Assembly (NCBI GenBank): GCA_002315655.1
Contig: DCHO01000083.1
Location: 1 to 22,341 of the forward strand
DNA from: Christensenella sp. UBA1750
GTDB taxonomy: Bacteria; Bacillota; Clostridia; Christensenellales; UBA1750
Length of the DNA stretch: 22,341 nt
Direction of reading: 5' to 3'
A model generated the notes under the pieces. That model was given only the letters and a program-made list of their open reading frames with translations. It made no database searches and had not been told where the DNA came from. Below are positions 8,233-14,110 of this stretch, in pieces. Position numbers and translations under genes: made by a program. The number at the start of each line of letters is the position of its first letter. The first letter of the stretch is position 1.

Positions 8233-8658
8233 TCAATATAAAGGCAAATCGCCCGTGATCTCGTTCGCGTCGTCATTGTAGAGCGGTTCCAGCGCAAGGC
8301 AGGTGTAGGTCGGCTCGCCGTGAAACTCCGTGACCCCGGCATCGCAGATGAGGGCGCACAGAATCCCTTTTTCCAGCGCTTTTTTCTGAATGTCCAGCAG
8401 CGCTTCCTCGGAATCCACATACACGCAGACCTTGGCAACGCCCTGGGCGAACCACTCCGTCAGCGCGGTCTTTTCCGCATTCTCCGGCACTTTTAAGTCG
8501 ATGTAGTCTCCGGCAAATTCCACCTGATTTAGGCGGCCTTCCTTTTTCAGTGCCATTAAGATGGCTTCCACACAGGCGTGCCCCGCCTGCGCGGCGATCT
8601 TGCCCTTGCGCATTTTGAGGTCACGCCGCACCACGATCATCATTTTTGAAACCGACAT
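8233..8658 (-). CDS. Peptidyl-tRNA hydrolase 2 (PTH2, archaeal/eukaryotic type)
   Basis: A 141-residue protein when started at the ATG at 8658, which has GGAGG (8665-8669) just upstream. The open frame extends further upstream, but that part crosses the promoter and has no family similarity. MMIVVRRDLKMRKGKIAAQAGHACVEA is close to the PTH2 signature (basic RRDLKMRKGK, then AAQ.GHA), and VCVYVDSEEALLDIQKKA and ICDAGVTEFHGEPTYTCLALEP match the rest of the fold. PTH2 cleaves the ester of peptidyl-tRNA to recycle stalled tRNA; it is the usual enzyme of archaea and also occurs in some Firmicutes, unrelated to bacterial Pth. First gene of the operon running to 4104. Confidence 0.9.
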   Translation of the reverse strand: MSVSKMMIVVRRDLKMRKGKIAAQAGHACVEAILMALKKEGRLNQVEFAGDYIDLKVPENAEKTALTEWFAQGVAKVCVYVDSEEALLDIQKKALEKGILCALICDAGVTEFHGEPTYTCLALEPLYNDDANEITGDLPLY

Positions 8659-8688
8659 AAGCTGCCTCCGCCAAGATTCTTTGCCCTT

Positions 8689-8717
8689 ATTATACCGCAC
8701 TTTTTCCGTTTCGTCCA
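8689..8717 (-). promoter_or_regulatory. Promoter of the pth2-ygiQ-dut operon
   Basis: On the minus strand TGGACG (8717-8712), 17 bases, then a perfect TATAAT (8694-8689), 31 bases before the pth2 ATG. It is back to back with the plus-strand promoter at 8724-8751. Confidence 0.65.
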
Positions 8718-8723
8718 TCCGTC

Positions 8724-8751
8724 TTGACTTATCCTCCCGATTTGATACAAT
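8724..8751 (+). promoter_or_regulatory. Promoter of the membrane protein gene at 8777
   Basis: TTGACT (8724-8729), 16 bases, TACAAT (8746-8751), followed by a strong binding site AAGGAGGA (8762-8769) before the ATG at 8777. Confidence 0.7.
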
Positions 8752-8776
8752 ACAATTATACAAGGAGGATTTTGCC

Positions 8777-9337
8777 ATGGCTTCTTCCCGCTCATCCGCA
8801 AAAGAAAACAGCACCCGCGTGGCGTTCTGCGGCGTGCTGATCGCCCTGTCGCTGGTCGTCATGCTGCTGGGGGGCTTCATCCCCGTGGCAACCTACTGCA
8901 CCCCGCTGCTGGTGATGATTATTCTCCTGCCGATTTTGCAGGAGTTCGGGGGCAAATGGGCACTGCTTTCCTATGTAGCCACCGCGCTGCTGTCGCTTAT
9001 GCTCTGCGCCGACAAGGAGGCCGCGTTCCTGTATCTCTTCATCGGCTTCTATCCCCTTTTGAAGATACGCATTGACAAACTGCCCGCAAAAGCCCTGCGC
9101 ATTTTTGTCAAGCTGGCGTTTTTCGTCGGCACCGTGGGCGCGATGTACGCCCTTTTGTGCTTTGTGTTTCGGCTGGATCAGGTGCTTTCCTCCTTCAAGG
9201 ACGACGGCACGGCGTTCATCGTCATTTTCTTTGCGGTGCTGCTTGTCTGCCTCATGATCTTTGATTTCCTGCTGGCAAGGCTCACGCTCATTTACAACGC
9301 AAAGCTGCGCACAAAGCTGCGGTTCCTGAAAAAATAG
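8777..9337 (+). CDS. Six-span membrane protein, ECF transporter S-component-like
   Basis: A 186-residue protein started at the ATG at 8777, which follows a near-perfect AAGGAGGA and its own promoter. The upstream extension of the frame overlaps the divergent pth2 gene and is discarded. About six hydrophobic segments are visible (roughly residues 14-36, 38-54, 57-73, 76-92, 105-127 and 143-166), with short polar ends and a basic C-terminus. Size, span number and the opening TRVAFCGVLIALSLVVMLLGGFIP resemble substrate-binding S components of energy-coupling factor vitamin transporters, which share an ATPase module encoded elsewhere. No riboswitch is seen that would give the substrate. It is monocistronic with its own terminator. 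The membrane call is secure; the ECF call is inference. Confidence 0.72.
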   Translation: MASSRSSAKENSTRVAFCGVLIALSLVVMLLGGFIPVATYCTPLLVMIILLPILQEFGGKWALLSYVATALLSLMLCADKEAAFLYLFIGFYPLLKIRIDKLPAKALRIFVKLAFFVGTVGAMYALLCFVFRLDQVLSSFKDDGTAFIVIFFAVLLVCLMIFDFLLARLTLIYNAKLRTKLRFLKK

Positions 9338-9346
9338 ATACAGAAA

Positions 9347-9380
9347 AGATCGGGAAAGAACATCTCTCCCGATCTATTAT
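9347..9380. terminator. Bidirectional intrinsic terminator
   Basis: Perfect 9-bp stem AGATCGGGA (9347-9355) and TCCCGATCT (9367-9375), then ATTATTTTA. It separates the convergent ends at 9337 (+) and 9382 (-). Confidence 0.8.
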
Positions 9381-9381
9381 T

Positions 9382-9591
9382 TTACTCGGTTTCGCCCGCT
9401 TCCTCCGCTCTTTCCTTTTCCTTGCGGATTCTTCGCAGGTCAATGGCGGCGGAAATGACGTCGCAGACGGTGGCGACCAGCGCAAGCACGCCGAGGCCGA
9501 TTTTACCGTCCATGAAGTTTGCATAGGCGACAATGGCGAAGCACACCGCGCCGATGAGCTGCATCGCGGCAGCCAGTTTGAATTTTTTCAT
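9382..9591 (-). CDS. Small two-span membrane protein, unknown function
   Basis: A 69-residue protein with two hydrophobic helices (about residues 5-24 and 29-51) joined by a short polar turn (NFMDGK), then a charged tail rich in Arg, Lys and Glu. The N-terminus is basic (MKKFK). Its binding site AAGGAAA overlaps the stop codon of the fucosidase gene (TAAGGAAAAAATATG), so it is translated with that gene and ends the ftsH operon. I do not recognise the family. The hairpin-like topology is common in small proteins that associate with larger membrane complexes, but nothing shows a partner. Confidence 0.7.
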   Translation of the reverse strand: MKKFKLAAAMQLIGAVCFAIVAYANFMDGKIGLGVLALVATVCDVISAAIDLRRIRKEKERAEEAGETE

Positions 9592-9600
9592 ATTTTTTCC

Positions 9601-10578
9601 TTATTTCTCTTTCAGTCGCCGCCCGGCTTCCCTGAGGGTGTCGATGGCGGGGCCGGGGAGCCGACCCAAATAATCCGGGCCGATATTGAGCAGGTAGTTG
9701 ATGCCGCGGGCGTTTAAGTGCTCCTTGATGTCCAGCACCTTGTTTGCATCCTTCCAGTTGTTGTCAAAGGACTTGTAACCCCATGTGTCGTTGAGGGTCG
9801 CGGGGGATTCATACAGCCCGTCGGTCATGTACTCGTCGGGAATCTGATTATCGCCCCAGGAGCGATAGTCGCCCATGCCGTTCCCGATGCGGGAATTGAC
9901 GAGGCACCGGGGCTGGTAGGTGTGCACCATGTCCGCAAGCTCCTTGCTCTGGGCGGCGGAAATGGTGTGCGGGGTGTCGAACCAGATGAGGCACAGATCG
10001 CCGTACTGGGTGAGGATTTCCTTCACCTGCGGTTTGGCCTTGCGCTCATAGTAGGCGGTGTAGTTCTTCTTGGATGCGTCCGGGAAGTCCCAGTCGTTCG
10101 TCCACGCCATCTCGCCGCAGTTGGTGTGGCCGTCAAAGTAGCCGCCGCCGTCCGGGTCGCTCCAATCCAAGTCCTGCGAATAGTAAAGCCCCAATTTCAG
10201 CCCTTTCTTTGCACAGGCGTTGGCAATTTCACCGATCACATCCCGTCCGAAGGGCGTGGCATCCACCACATTGAACTTACTCACCTTGCTATGGTACATG
10301 GCAAAGCCCTCGTGGTGCTTCGCGGTCACGACCATGTACTTCATGCCCGCATCCACCGCCAGTTGCACCCACTCGTCCGCATTGAAAAGGATGGGATTGA
10401 AAGCGCGTGTGAGCTGATGGTATTCTGCATTTGGAATGCGGTACATACTCTGCACCCATTCGCCGATGTGCGGCATCCGCTGCCCCTTCCATTCGCCGGC
10501 GGGCAGACAGTAAAGCCCCCAGTGGATCATCATGCCAAAGCCCGCGCTTTTGAACCAATCATACGCCTGCTGATTCAT
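9601..10578 (-). CDS. Alpha-L-fucosidase-like glycoside hydrolase (GH29), short form
   Basis: A 325-residue protein with GH29 hallmarks: FGMMIHWGLYCLPAGEW (residues 14-30), VTAKHHEGFAMY (84-95), LGLYYSQDLDW (129-139), and LIWFDTP (197-203) where Asp201 takes the place of the GH29 nucleophile. GH29 enzymes release terminal L-fucose by a retaining mechanism. At 325 residues it has essentially only the catalytic barrel; the C-terminal beta-sandwich common in longer family members is missing, yet the frame ends cleanly. There is no signal peptide, so it would act on imported fucosylated oligosaccharides. AAGGAGAAAAACAC precedes the ATG. It lies 24 bases after ftsH and probably depends on the ftsH promoter. 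Exact linkage is unknown. Confidence 0.85.
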   Translation of the reverse strand: MNQQAYDWFKSAGFGMMIHWGLYCLPAGEWKGQRMPHIGEWVQSMYRIPNAEYHQLTRAFNPILFNADEWVQLAVDAGMKYMVVTAKHHEGFAMYHSKVSKFNVVDATPFGRDVIGEIANACAKKGLKLGLYYSQDLDWSDPDGGGYFDGHTNCGEMAWTNDWDFPDASKKNYTAYYERKAKPQVKEILTQYGDLCLIWFDTPHTISAAQSKELADMVHTYQPRCLVNSRIGNGMGDYRSWGDNQIPDEYMTDGLYESPATLNDTWGYKSFDNNWKDANKVLDIKEHLNARGINYLLNIGPDYLGRLPGPAIDTLREAGRRLKEK

Positions 10579-10602
10579 GTGTTTTTCTCCTTTTTCTTGG
10601 GA

Positions 10603-12471
10603 TTATTCCCCTTCATTATAGGCATTTCCCTCGGGCATGGCAATAGGCGATTCCAGAATCCTCATAAATTCCTCGCCCGTGATGGTCTCCTGCTCATAGA
10701 GGAACTTCGCCAGCTCGTGCAGCTTGCTCATGTTGTCGGAAATGAGCTTTTCCGCCTTGGCGTACTGCCGCTTCACCAGCTCAATCACCCGCCTGTCCAA
10801 TTCTGCCGCCGTCTGGGGGGAACAGGCCAAGGAAGCGTCACCGCCCAAGTACAGGTTGTTCTGCGCCTGCAGGGCGACCATGCCGAATTCCTCCGTCATG
10901 CCGAACTGCGCGACCATGGCGCGGGCAAGGCGCGTGGCCTGCTCAATGTCGTTGGATGCGCCGGTGGTGACGGAACGGAATACAAGGTCTTCTGCGCATC
11001 TGCCGCCGGTGAAGGTGGAAATCTTGTTTTCCAGCTCCTCCTTGCTCATTAAGTAGTGCTCGCCCTCCTCCACCTGCATGGTGTAGCCCAATGCGCCGGA
11101 GGTTCTGGGGATGATGGTAATCTTGTGCACGGGCGCAGAGTGGGTCTGCAATGCCGCAACCAGCGCGTGACCGACCTCGTGATAGGATACGATGAGCTTT
11201 TCCTTGTCCGACAGAATGCGGTTTTTCTTCTGGTAGCCAGCAATGACGACCTCGACGGATTCCTCCAAGTCGCTTTGCAGCACGGTGTCTCTGCCCTGCC
11301 GCACCGCCCGCAGCGCGGCTTCGTTGACGATGTTCGCCAGCTCCGCGCCGGAAGCGCCCGCCGCAGCCCGGGCAATGGCGTTGAAGTCCAGATTGGGGTC
11401 GCGCCTGACCTTGGCGGCGTGTACCTTCAGAATATCCTCGCGGCCTTTTAAGTCGGGCAGCTCCACGGGCACGCGCCGGTCGAATCTGCCGGGGCGCAAA
11501 AGTGCCGGGTCTAAGGATTCCGGGCGGTTGGTGGCGGCTAAAATGATGACGCCTTTCGTGCCGTCAAAGCCGTCCATTTCGGTAAGCAGCTGATTTAGCG
11601 TCTGTTCGCGCTCATCGTTGCCGCCCAAAGAGGAAGCGCCGTCGCGCTTTTTGCCGATGGTGTCGATTTCGTCGATAAAGACGATGCAGGGAGCTTTTTC
11701 GTTGGCCTGCGCAAAGAGGTCGCGCACCTTGGACGCGCCCATGCCCACGAACATCTCCACGAACTCCGAGCCGGAGATGGAGAAGAAGGGCACATTCGCT
11801 TCGCCCGCAACGGCCTTGGCCAGCAGGGTCTTGCCCGTGCCGGGAGGCCCCACAAGCAGTGCACCCTTAGGCATTTTCGCGCCGATCTGCTCATATTTCT
11901 TGGGGTTGTGCAGGAAGTCCACGATCTCGGTGAGCACTTCCTTGGCCTCGTCCTCCCCTGCCACGTCCGCAAACTTGATGCCCGTGGTGGAGGGCACATA
12001 CATTTTTGCATTGCTCTTGCCGAAGGACATGGCAGAGCCGCCCAAACCCCCGCCGCCCAGCTTTTTCATCATGCCGCGGGTAAGCAGCTGTCCCAACAGC
12101 AGCATAAGGGCGATGGGCAACAGCCACGACAGCAGGAAGGAGAGAAGGGGTGAGGTCTCCTTGACAATCTCCGCGCCGTAGTCCACACCCGCGTTTTCCA
12201 GACGCTCCACAAGGTTCGGGTCGTCCATTTTGCCCGTCTCGTAAATCTGCGGCTTTTCCGCCTTGTCAGTGAACACAATCAGGTCGCTTTCCACCTGCAC
12301 CTGGTCGATTTTCCCGTCCTCCAGCATTTGCAGAAAGTCGGAATAACCCACCTGCTCAATCTGCCCGTTGATGAGCGCGGGGAACAGAAACATATTGAGC
12401 GCGAGCAGCACCACAAGGGCGATCACATAAAACAGGATCAAAGGTTTTTTCGGGGTCTTGACTTCTTTCAA
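10603..12471 (-). CDS. ftsH: ATP-dependent zinc metalloprotease FtsH
   Basis: A 622-residue membrane AAA+ protease. Two N-terminal transmembrane segments (about 11-33 and 109-131) flank an extracytoplasmic domain. The ATPase domain has Walker A GPPGTGKT (208-215), Walker B IVFIDE (263-268) and the second region of homology around 312-331 with ATNRPE and RPGRFDR. The protease domain has HEVGH (431-435) for zinc, with D508 the probable third ligand. FtsH degrades misfolded membrane proteins and regulatory substrates. The first in-frame start is TTG at 12471, with GAGGAG (12485-12480) 8 bases upstream; an ATG at 12479 is in another frame and stops after three codons. The N-terminus fits the family, so TTG is likely real. 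First gene of an operon with the fucosidase and small membrane protein. Confidence 0.96.
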   Translation of the reverse strand: MKEVKTPKKPLILFYVIALVVLLALNMFLFPALINGQIEQVGYSDFLQMLEDGKIDQVQVESDLIVFTDKAEKPQIYETGKMDDPNLVERLENAGVDYGAEIVKETSPLLSFLLSWLLPIALMLLLGQLLTRGMMKKLGGGGLGGSAMSFGKSNAKMYVPSTTGIKFADVAGEDEAKEVLTEIVDFLHNPKKYEQIGAKMPKGALLVGPPGTGKTLLAKAVAGEANVPFFSISGSEFVEMFVGMGASKVRDLFAQANEKAPCIVFIDEIDTIGKKRDGASSLGGNDEREQTLNQLLTEMDGFDGTKGVIILAATNRPESLDPALLRPGRFDRRVPVELPDLKGREDILKVHAAKVRRDPNLDFNAIARAAAGASGAELANIVNEAALRAVRQGRDTVLQSDLEESVEVVIAGYQKKNRILSDKEKLIVSYHEVGHALVAALQTHSAPVHKITIIPRTSGALGYTMQVEEGEHYLMSKEELENKISTFTGGRCAEDLVFRSVTTGASNDIEQATRLARAMVAQFGMTEEFGMVALQAQNNLYLGGDASLACSPQTAAELDRRVIELVKRQYAKAEKLISDNMSKLHELAKFLYEQETITGEEFMRILESPIAMPEGNAYNEGE

Positions 12472-12505
12472 AATTTCATCTCCTCACAAATTGTCAGATT
12501 ATGGC

Positions 12506-12523
12506 AAAGGGCAAAAGCCCTTT
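12506..12523 (-). promoter_or_regulatory. Hairpin in the ftsH leader
   Basis: AAAGGGC (12506-12512) and GCCCTTT (12517-12523) with a 4-base loop form a compact 7-bp stem between the promoter and the binding site of ftsH. It could stabilise the transcript start or modulate expression; no function can be read from it. Confidence 0.4.
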
Positions 12524-12537
12524 TGTTCGCTGATTCT

Positions 12538-12566
12538 ATCATAGTAGCTTGCCCACAGGATTACAA
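12538..12566 (-). promoter_or_regulatory. Promoter of the ftsH operon
   Basis: Minus strand TTGTAA (12566-12561), 17 bases, TATGAT (12543-12538), about 67 bases before the TTG start of ftsH. Confidence 0.6.
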
Positions 12567-12608
12567 GGGCATTTGTCCCAAATGTCGGAAAACACGCTCA
12601 TAAACAAC

Positions 12609-12652
12609 AAATCATGCCCCATCTTCATTATACAGAAAACGGGGCATGATTT
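12609..12652 (-). terminator. Inverted repeat, second terminator candidate below the small Cys protein
   Basis: A perfect 12-bp inverted repeat, AAATCATGCCCC (12609-12620) and GGGGCATGATTT (12641-12652), with a 20-base loop. On the minus strand it is followed by GTTGTTTATG. It lies between the cassette at 12753 and the ftsH promoter, and probably insulates them. Confidence 0.5.
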
Positions 12653-12711
12653 CATGTCTGATTGTTTGTCTTTTTTCTGAATTTTCCGTGAACAGTAGAG
12701 TTATCAAAATT

Positions 12712-12739
12712 GGACACATCAAAGAGAAATGATGTGTCC
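12712..12739 (-). terminator. Terminator of the two-gene cassette operon
   Basis: Perfect 9-bp stem GGACACATC (12712-12720) and GATGTGTCC (12731-12739), 14 bases beyond the stop of the 68-residue gene; on the minus strand it is followed by AATTTTGAT. Confidence 0.65.
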
Positions 12740-12752
12740 TTCTTCGATCAGT

Positions 12753-12959
12753 CTATTGATTGAGATACTTTTCGATTGTCTCGTTGGTTCTGCCCATGGC
12801 AGGCTCATAGCGAGAGCAAGCTTCTTCATCTGCTTTCTTGCGGTAGTCGCTCTTATCGCACTTGAAAGTCATAGTTCCATAGGACCAGCCCTTTTCGCCA
12901 GAACCCAGTTCACAGAATTTGCAAGAACCGCACTTGCCGTAATAATCCTTGCTTGCCAT
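12753..12959 (-). CDS. Small cysteine-rich protein, putative metal-binding, unknown function
   Basis: A 68-residue soluble protein with five cysteines: C10, C13 and C16 in KCGSCKFC, then C34 and C48. The spacing (C-x2-C-x2-C-x17-C-x13-C) suggests a small zinc-ribbon-like or other metal site. Aromatic residues and a charged C-terminal helix (RTNETIEKYLNQ) complete it. I do not know the family; short proteins with a CGSCK opening and a late ACSRYE segment are common in Firmicutes. The binding site GAGGAAGG overlaps the TAA of the upstream 150-residue gene, so the two are one operon under the divergent promoter beside the XRE regulator. Base composition is visibly more AT-rich than the flanking housekeeping genes. 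Confidence 0.7.
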   Translation of the reverse strand: MASKDYYGKCGSCKFCELGSGEKGWSYGTMTFKCDKSDYRKKADEEACSRYEPAMGRTNETIEKYLNQ

Positions 12960-12978
12960 TGATTTTTATCCCTTCCTC

Positions 12979-13431
12979 TTAACCCAGAAGTTTCTCCAAG
13001 CAATCCTGAAGAATCGAGTAATACTGCTCTTCTGCCTGAAGCTTGGCATTGTGTCCGCCAAAGAAGTTGGCTGCCTTACGAATTGTGCCAAGAGTACCTT
13101 CCTCTTGAGCATTGTTTTCATGGGCATAATTTGTGCTGCCGCCCAAATAATAAACATGCATAAAAGCATATTTGCCCATGTATTGAATGCGAATGGCGAA
13201 TTTCAGATAGTCAGTTCTATGTTCAGGATTGAACATAATAAGAATGTCTTCTACCTGCTTGTTGAAAAGACCTCCGAACTTCACCTGATCGTTGGAAAAA
13301 CCCACAGGAATCCCAGCTTCACCCGTAACCTGCTTGATGAGCTTTGCTACATTCGCCAAGCTGACAGCAGAACCATCAGAAAAACGAACAGGGTCAATCC
13401 AGTCATTTGTAAGTGCTCTATCAGAATACAT
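12979..13431 (-). CDS. Conserved-looking hypothetical protein of the XRE-associated cassette
   Basis: Started at the ATG at 13431 (MYSDRALTNDWIDPVRF), which has a strong AAAGGAGGAAC upstream, giving 150 residues. A longer frame starting at 13485 would include the binding site and promoter -10 and is rejected. It is soluble, mixed alpha/beta by appearance, with no transmembrane segment, signal peptide or recognisable catalytic motif. Noticeable segments are GIPVGFSNDQVKFGGLFNKQVEDILIMFNPEHRTDY and the closing helix EEQYYSILQDCLEKLLG. Its composition is AT-rich compared with neighbours. It is co-transcribed with the Cys-rich protein and diverges from the regulator. It resembles hypothetical proteins I associate with Lachnospiraceae, but I cannot name a family or function. 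Confidence 0.72.
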   Translation of the reverse strand: MYSDRALTNDWIDPVRFSDGSAVSLANVAKLIKQVTGEAGIPVGFSNDQVKFGGLFNKQVEDILIMFNPEHRTDYLKFAIRIQYMGKYAFMHVYYLGGSTNYAHENNAQEEGTLGTIRKAANFFGGHNAKLQAEEQYYSILQDCLEKLLG

Positions 13432-13473
13432 AACAAGTTCCTCCTTTCTCAGTATTTGTCTAACCGCATCTTT

Positions 13474-13502
13474 ACAATACATCAATACATCAACTTTGTC
13501 AA
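13474..13502 (-). promoter_or_regulatory. Promoter of the two-gene cassette operon
   Basis: Minus strand consensus TTGACA (13502-13497), exactly 17 bases, TATTGT (13479-13474), 43 bases before the start at 13431. An operator-like repeat fills the spacer. Confidence 0.72.
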
Positions 13503-13535
13503 TATGTTTTTTATACTATATTGGTTGATGTTGAT
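13481..13535. promoter_or_regulatory. Operator-like inverted repeats for the XRE regulator
   Basis: ATCAATACATCAAC (13481-13494) and GTTGATGTTGAT (13524-13535) form an imperfect inverted repeat made of TTGATGT units. The left arm lies in the -35/-10 spacer of the minus-strand promoter; the right arm lies just beyond a possible plus-strand promoter (TTGTCA 13496-13501, TATATT 13517-13522). Binding by the XRE protein encoded at 13577 would repress the operon and probably itself. Confidence 0.55.
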
Positions 13536-13576
13536 TTGTTTGTTCCTCAACGATACTGATTATGGAGGTGATTCTT

Positions 13577-13873
13577 TTGTACTTACGAATCAGAGCAGCT
13601 CGAGAAAAGATGGGCTACACAAGAGAAAAGTTCGCTGAATTACTGGATGTCAGTGTGTCCTACCTTGCAGAAGTGGAACGTGGCAGAACAAGTATTTCCG
13701 TAAAAATGCTCATTAACATCTGTCATGTTCTGGGTCTGTCTGCGGATTACATCTTATTTGGAGACAAAAGGACAGAAGATGAGCTCCGCTTAGAGCAAAT
13801 CAATCAAATAGATGAACAGTATCTCCCCTTGCTGGATTCGGTCATTTCCGAACTGTTAGCACTAAGCAAGTAA
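13577..13873 (+). CDS. XRE family helix-turn-helix transcriptional regulator
   Basis: About 98 residues. The start is placed at TTG 13577 because a perfect GGAGGTGA (13564-13571) sits 5 bases before it; the in-frame ATG at 13562 overlaps that binding site and has none of its own. The protein is a single Cro/CI-type HTH: LRIRAAREKMGYTREKFAELL, then DVSVSYLAEVERGRTSISVKML as the recognition helix region, and the usual ILFG after it, with a short helical tail (EQINQIDEQYLPLLDSVISELLALSK) that may dimerise. It diverges from the two-gene operon and repeats lie in the shared promoter, so autoregulation and control of that operon are likely. Use of AGA codons and AT-rich composition set the cassette apart from its neighbours. 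Confidence 0.88.
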   Translation: MYLRIRAAREKMGYTREKFAELLDVSVSYLAEVERGRTSISVKMLINICHVLGLSADYILFGDKRTEDELRLEQINQIDEQYLPLLDSVISELLALSK

Positions 13874-13874
13874 A

Positions 13875-13920
13875 AAAGGCGTTGCCTCCTTACCATATAG
13901 GAAGCAACGTCTTTCTTATT
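13875..13920. terminator. Bidirectional intrinsic terminator
   Basis: A 16-base arm (13875-13890) pairs with 13899-13914 (AAAGGCGTTGC against GCAACGTCTTT, with a G-T pair and one mismatch). CTTATTCTTTT follows on the plus strand, and a T-run on the minus strand. It closes both the XRE gene and the feo operon. Confidence 0.75.
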
Positions 13921-14083
13921 CTTTTGGTTTTTCTTTGGAAGCGCAGCCCATAGCGCAATGGGCGCAGTCCCCGCCGCAGGAGAAGATTTTCTTTTTATGC
14001 TTGCGGATGTAGCGGATAATCAGCAGCACACACGCCGCTACGGCAATGAGCAGAACGATGGTGGGAAGATTGAAATTCTCCAT
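13916..14083 (-). CDS. FeoB-associated Cys-rich membrane protein
   Basis: 55 residues when started at the ATG at 14083, which follows AAAGGAG; an in-frame ATG at 14104 precedes that binding site and is less likely. One transmembrane helix (about residues 6-26) is followed by a basic stretch (RYIRKHKKK) and a Cys-rich tail, CGGDCAHCAMGC, with four cysteines suited to bind iron or another metal on the cytoplasmic side. This is the known small Firmicute partner encoded beside feoB, thought to assist ferrous iron uptake. It lies 27 bases after the end of feoB, in the same operon, and ends at a shared terminator. Confidence 0.88.
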   Translation of the reverse strand: MENFNLPTIVLLIAVAACVLLIIRYIRKHKKKIFSCGGDCAHCAMGCASKEKPKE

Positions 14084-14110
14084 GTTTTCTCCTTTGTCTG
14101 ACAAAACATT

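Noticed and set aside
8659..8880. Upstream extension of the PTH2 frame
   Set aside because: It covers two divergent promoters and the start of the membrane protein gene; the family similarity and a GGAGG site begin at 8658.
9718..11052. 444-residue plus-strand open frame
   Set aside because: Antisense to the GH29 gene and the end of ftsH; both of those have clear family motifs, and this frame has none.
12949..13638. 229-residue plus-strand open frame
   Set aside because: Antisense to the 150-residue gene and crosses the divergent promoter and the XRE start; no motif.
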